Assembly: GCA_020721025.1 (NCBI GenBank)
Contig: DYNO01000093.1
Span: forward strand, 1-7,083
Direction: 5' to 3'
From: Thiomargarita sp.
GTDB taxonomy: Bacteria > Pseudomonadota > Gammaproteobacteria > Beggiatoales > Beggiatoaceae
DNA: 7,083 nt
Shown: positions 6,090 through 7,083 of the stretch, one piece after another
How positions within the stretch are numbered: the stretch's first letter is position 1
Layout: each line of letters begins with the position of its first letter
Position numbers and translations under genes: made by a program
The notes under the pieces: generated by a model
What the model saw: the letters and a program-made list of their open reading frames with translations, nothing else
Databases searched by the model: none
What the model was told of the DNA's origin: nothing

Positions 6090-7083
6090 CTACTTAGGAG
6101 TTGACAGTAATTTGGGTTCTAACTCTTTGACATGCGAAGGCGTGAGCGCGGTGCACAATTCATACGAATGGGTGGCGAGAATGTATTGATTGCTCGGCTC
6201 CCACTCTTCCAATTCTTTAACGATTTGAAATTGCCAATCCGGATGAAATCCATTTTCAATTTCGTCCATCAATACAATTGAATCTTTAATCTGATTGGCT
6301 TTTAACCAAGCGTAAATGCTGAGTTTTTTCAACTCGCCATGACTTAAATCTTCGGGATAAATTTCTGTGCCATCGTTGGCTTTGAAAATAATGGAATCAA
6401 TTAAATCTTTGTCAGGTGCATGAATTTTCTGTGAAAGTTCAGATAATTGGGGAATAACTTTTTTCCCACCAGCAATTGCTTGGTTGATATCATGTAGCAT
6501 GTGATCATAATGATTGCCATAGTGATCTGTTTTTACTTTTTCATCAAAATCCATGTCACGAGCAATTCTAAAAAACTTAACTATTTCTGCAACAGAAGAA
6601 GTATCGTAAGTAAAGAATCCCGGTAAAGATTTTTTAGCTTTCTCAAGCGCGTTGTTATAACTTCCATCAGCTTTGAATAAAGACTTCCGCTCTTCTGGTG
6701 ATAAAAAGAGATAAATTTGCGAAGAGGGCGCGGCGAGAAATATGCTGTTTGATAAATCTGCTAATAACAATTCAAGATTTTCTGAATCTAGTTTTGCACA
6801 ACGACAGAACAACGCTTTGTTGTCATCGTGCATAATTCCTAGATTTTCAGCTAGATAGGAAGCAGAACGTGCGAGCGAGTTATGCCGATTTATGCTAGAA
6901 CATATAAAATTAATTTCATAAACTTGATAATTATCTAAAATTTCAAGGGTGGCAATGTCACAATATCCCTCATTATCTAAGATAAAATAATCAAAAAGAT
7001 TTGTAACATAAACGTAGTTGCTTGGACGATGCAACAAAATAAAAATCAATTGTAACAACGTACTTTTGCCGCCACCGTTGAGA
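6090..7083 (-). CDS. ABC/AAA_21-type ATPase, 5' end outside window
   Basis: Partial gene: the reading frame is open to the right edge, and the first visible codons spell LNGGGKST, the end of a Walker A loop (GxxGxGKST). The start codon therefore lies beyond 7083, and the TTG at 7058 is an internal leucine. Of 330 visible residues (numbered from that leucine), the ABC-type signature is LSHGE at 238-242, Walker B is IVLMDE at 261-266 with the catalytic Glu at 266, and the H-loop His is at 297 in ATHS. The roughly 190 residues between Walker A and the signature are a family-specific insert that I do not recognise; they contain no coiled coil or zinc hook that I can see. This pattern fits the AAA_15/AAA_21 overcoming-lysogenization-like ATPases, not a transporter, because no membrane segment or transporter partner is present. 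A TOPRIM-like gene follows after 10 bases, so the two are probably co-transcribed and act together. The ATPase class is secure; a defence role is inferred. Confidence 0.88.
   Translation of the reverse strand, partial: LNGGGKSTLLQLIFILLHRPSNYVYVTNLFDYFILDNEGYCDIATLEILDNYQVYEINFICSSINRHNSLARSASYLAENLGIMHDDNKALFCRCAKLDSENLELLLADLSNSIFLAAPSSQIYLFLSPEERKSLFKADGSYNNALEKAKKSLPGFFTYDTSSVAEIVKFFRIARDMDFDEKVKTDHYGNHYDHMLHDINQAIAGGKKVIPQLSELSQKIHAPDKDLIDSIIFKANDGTEIYPEDLSHGELKKLSIYAWLKANQIKDSIVLMDEIENGFHPDWQFQIVKELEEWEPSNQYILATHSYELCTALTPSHVKELEPKLLSTPK

Noticed and set aside
1..7083. CRISPR array, tRNA or rRNA, insertion-sequence ends
   Set aside because: No regularly spaced direct repeats, no cloverleaf-like sequence and no transposase were seen on either strand.

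Overview
All six genes recognised here lie on the minus strand, so the window is described from its right end to its left. The mix suggests a gammaproteobacterium: a type II secretion major pseudopilin, a flavin-dependent thymidylate synthase, a clade-2 dGTPase-like enzyme, and a Ser/Thr kinase joined to a formylglycine-generating-enzyme-like (SUMF1) domain. Kinase-SUMF1 proteins and short dispersed TTGTCTGAACCG-type repeats bring filamentous sulfur oxidisers (Beggiatoa/Thiotrichales-like) to mind. That placement is an impression from memory, not a search result.

Right part (5132-7083): a two-gene cassette. The first gene is an ABC/AAA_21-type ATPase, cut by the window edge inside its Walker A motif. 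Ten bases after its stop comes a protein with TOPRIM/DUF4435-like acidic motifs. This ATPase-then-TOPRIM order resembles anti-phage modules such as PARIS (AriA/AriB) and, as a split version, OLD/Gabija GajA. It is clearly AT-richer than the genes to its left, and it is the best candidate for a poorly described system here.

Centre (4287-5131): a lone gspG, with no other secretion gene visible, sits behind an excellent promoter-like sequence with a short 15-base spacer. Four bases after its stop begins a 17-bp inverted repeat (16/17 paired). One arm of the same repeat reappears at the extreme left of the window, again just downstream of a gene.

Left-centre (2303-4286): thyX followed by dgt, two dNTP-pool enzymes in tandem. 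ThyX has three extra residues inside its RHR...S signature.

Left (45-2154): a coiled-coil/Ser-Thr kinase/SUMF1 gene split by a one-base frameshift near 1071. The kinase reads correctly up to residue 361, and its last lobe plus the whole SUMF1 domain continue in another frame. The two pieces join naturally into one protein of about 702 residues. It is either a recently broken gene or a sequencing error.

No tRNA, rRNA, CRISPR array or insertion sequence was seen. No gene-free stretch exceeds 300 bases; the longest is about 230 bases, between the TOPRIM-like gene and gspG.
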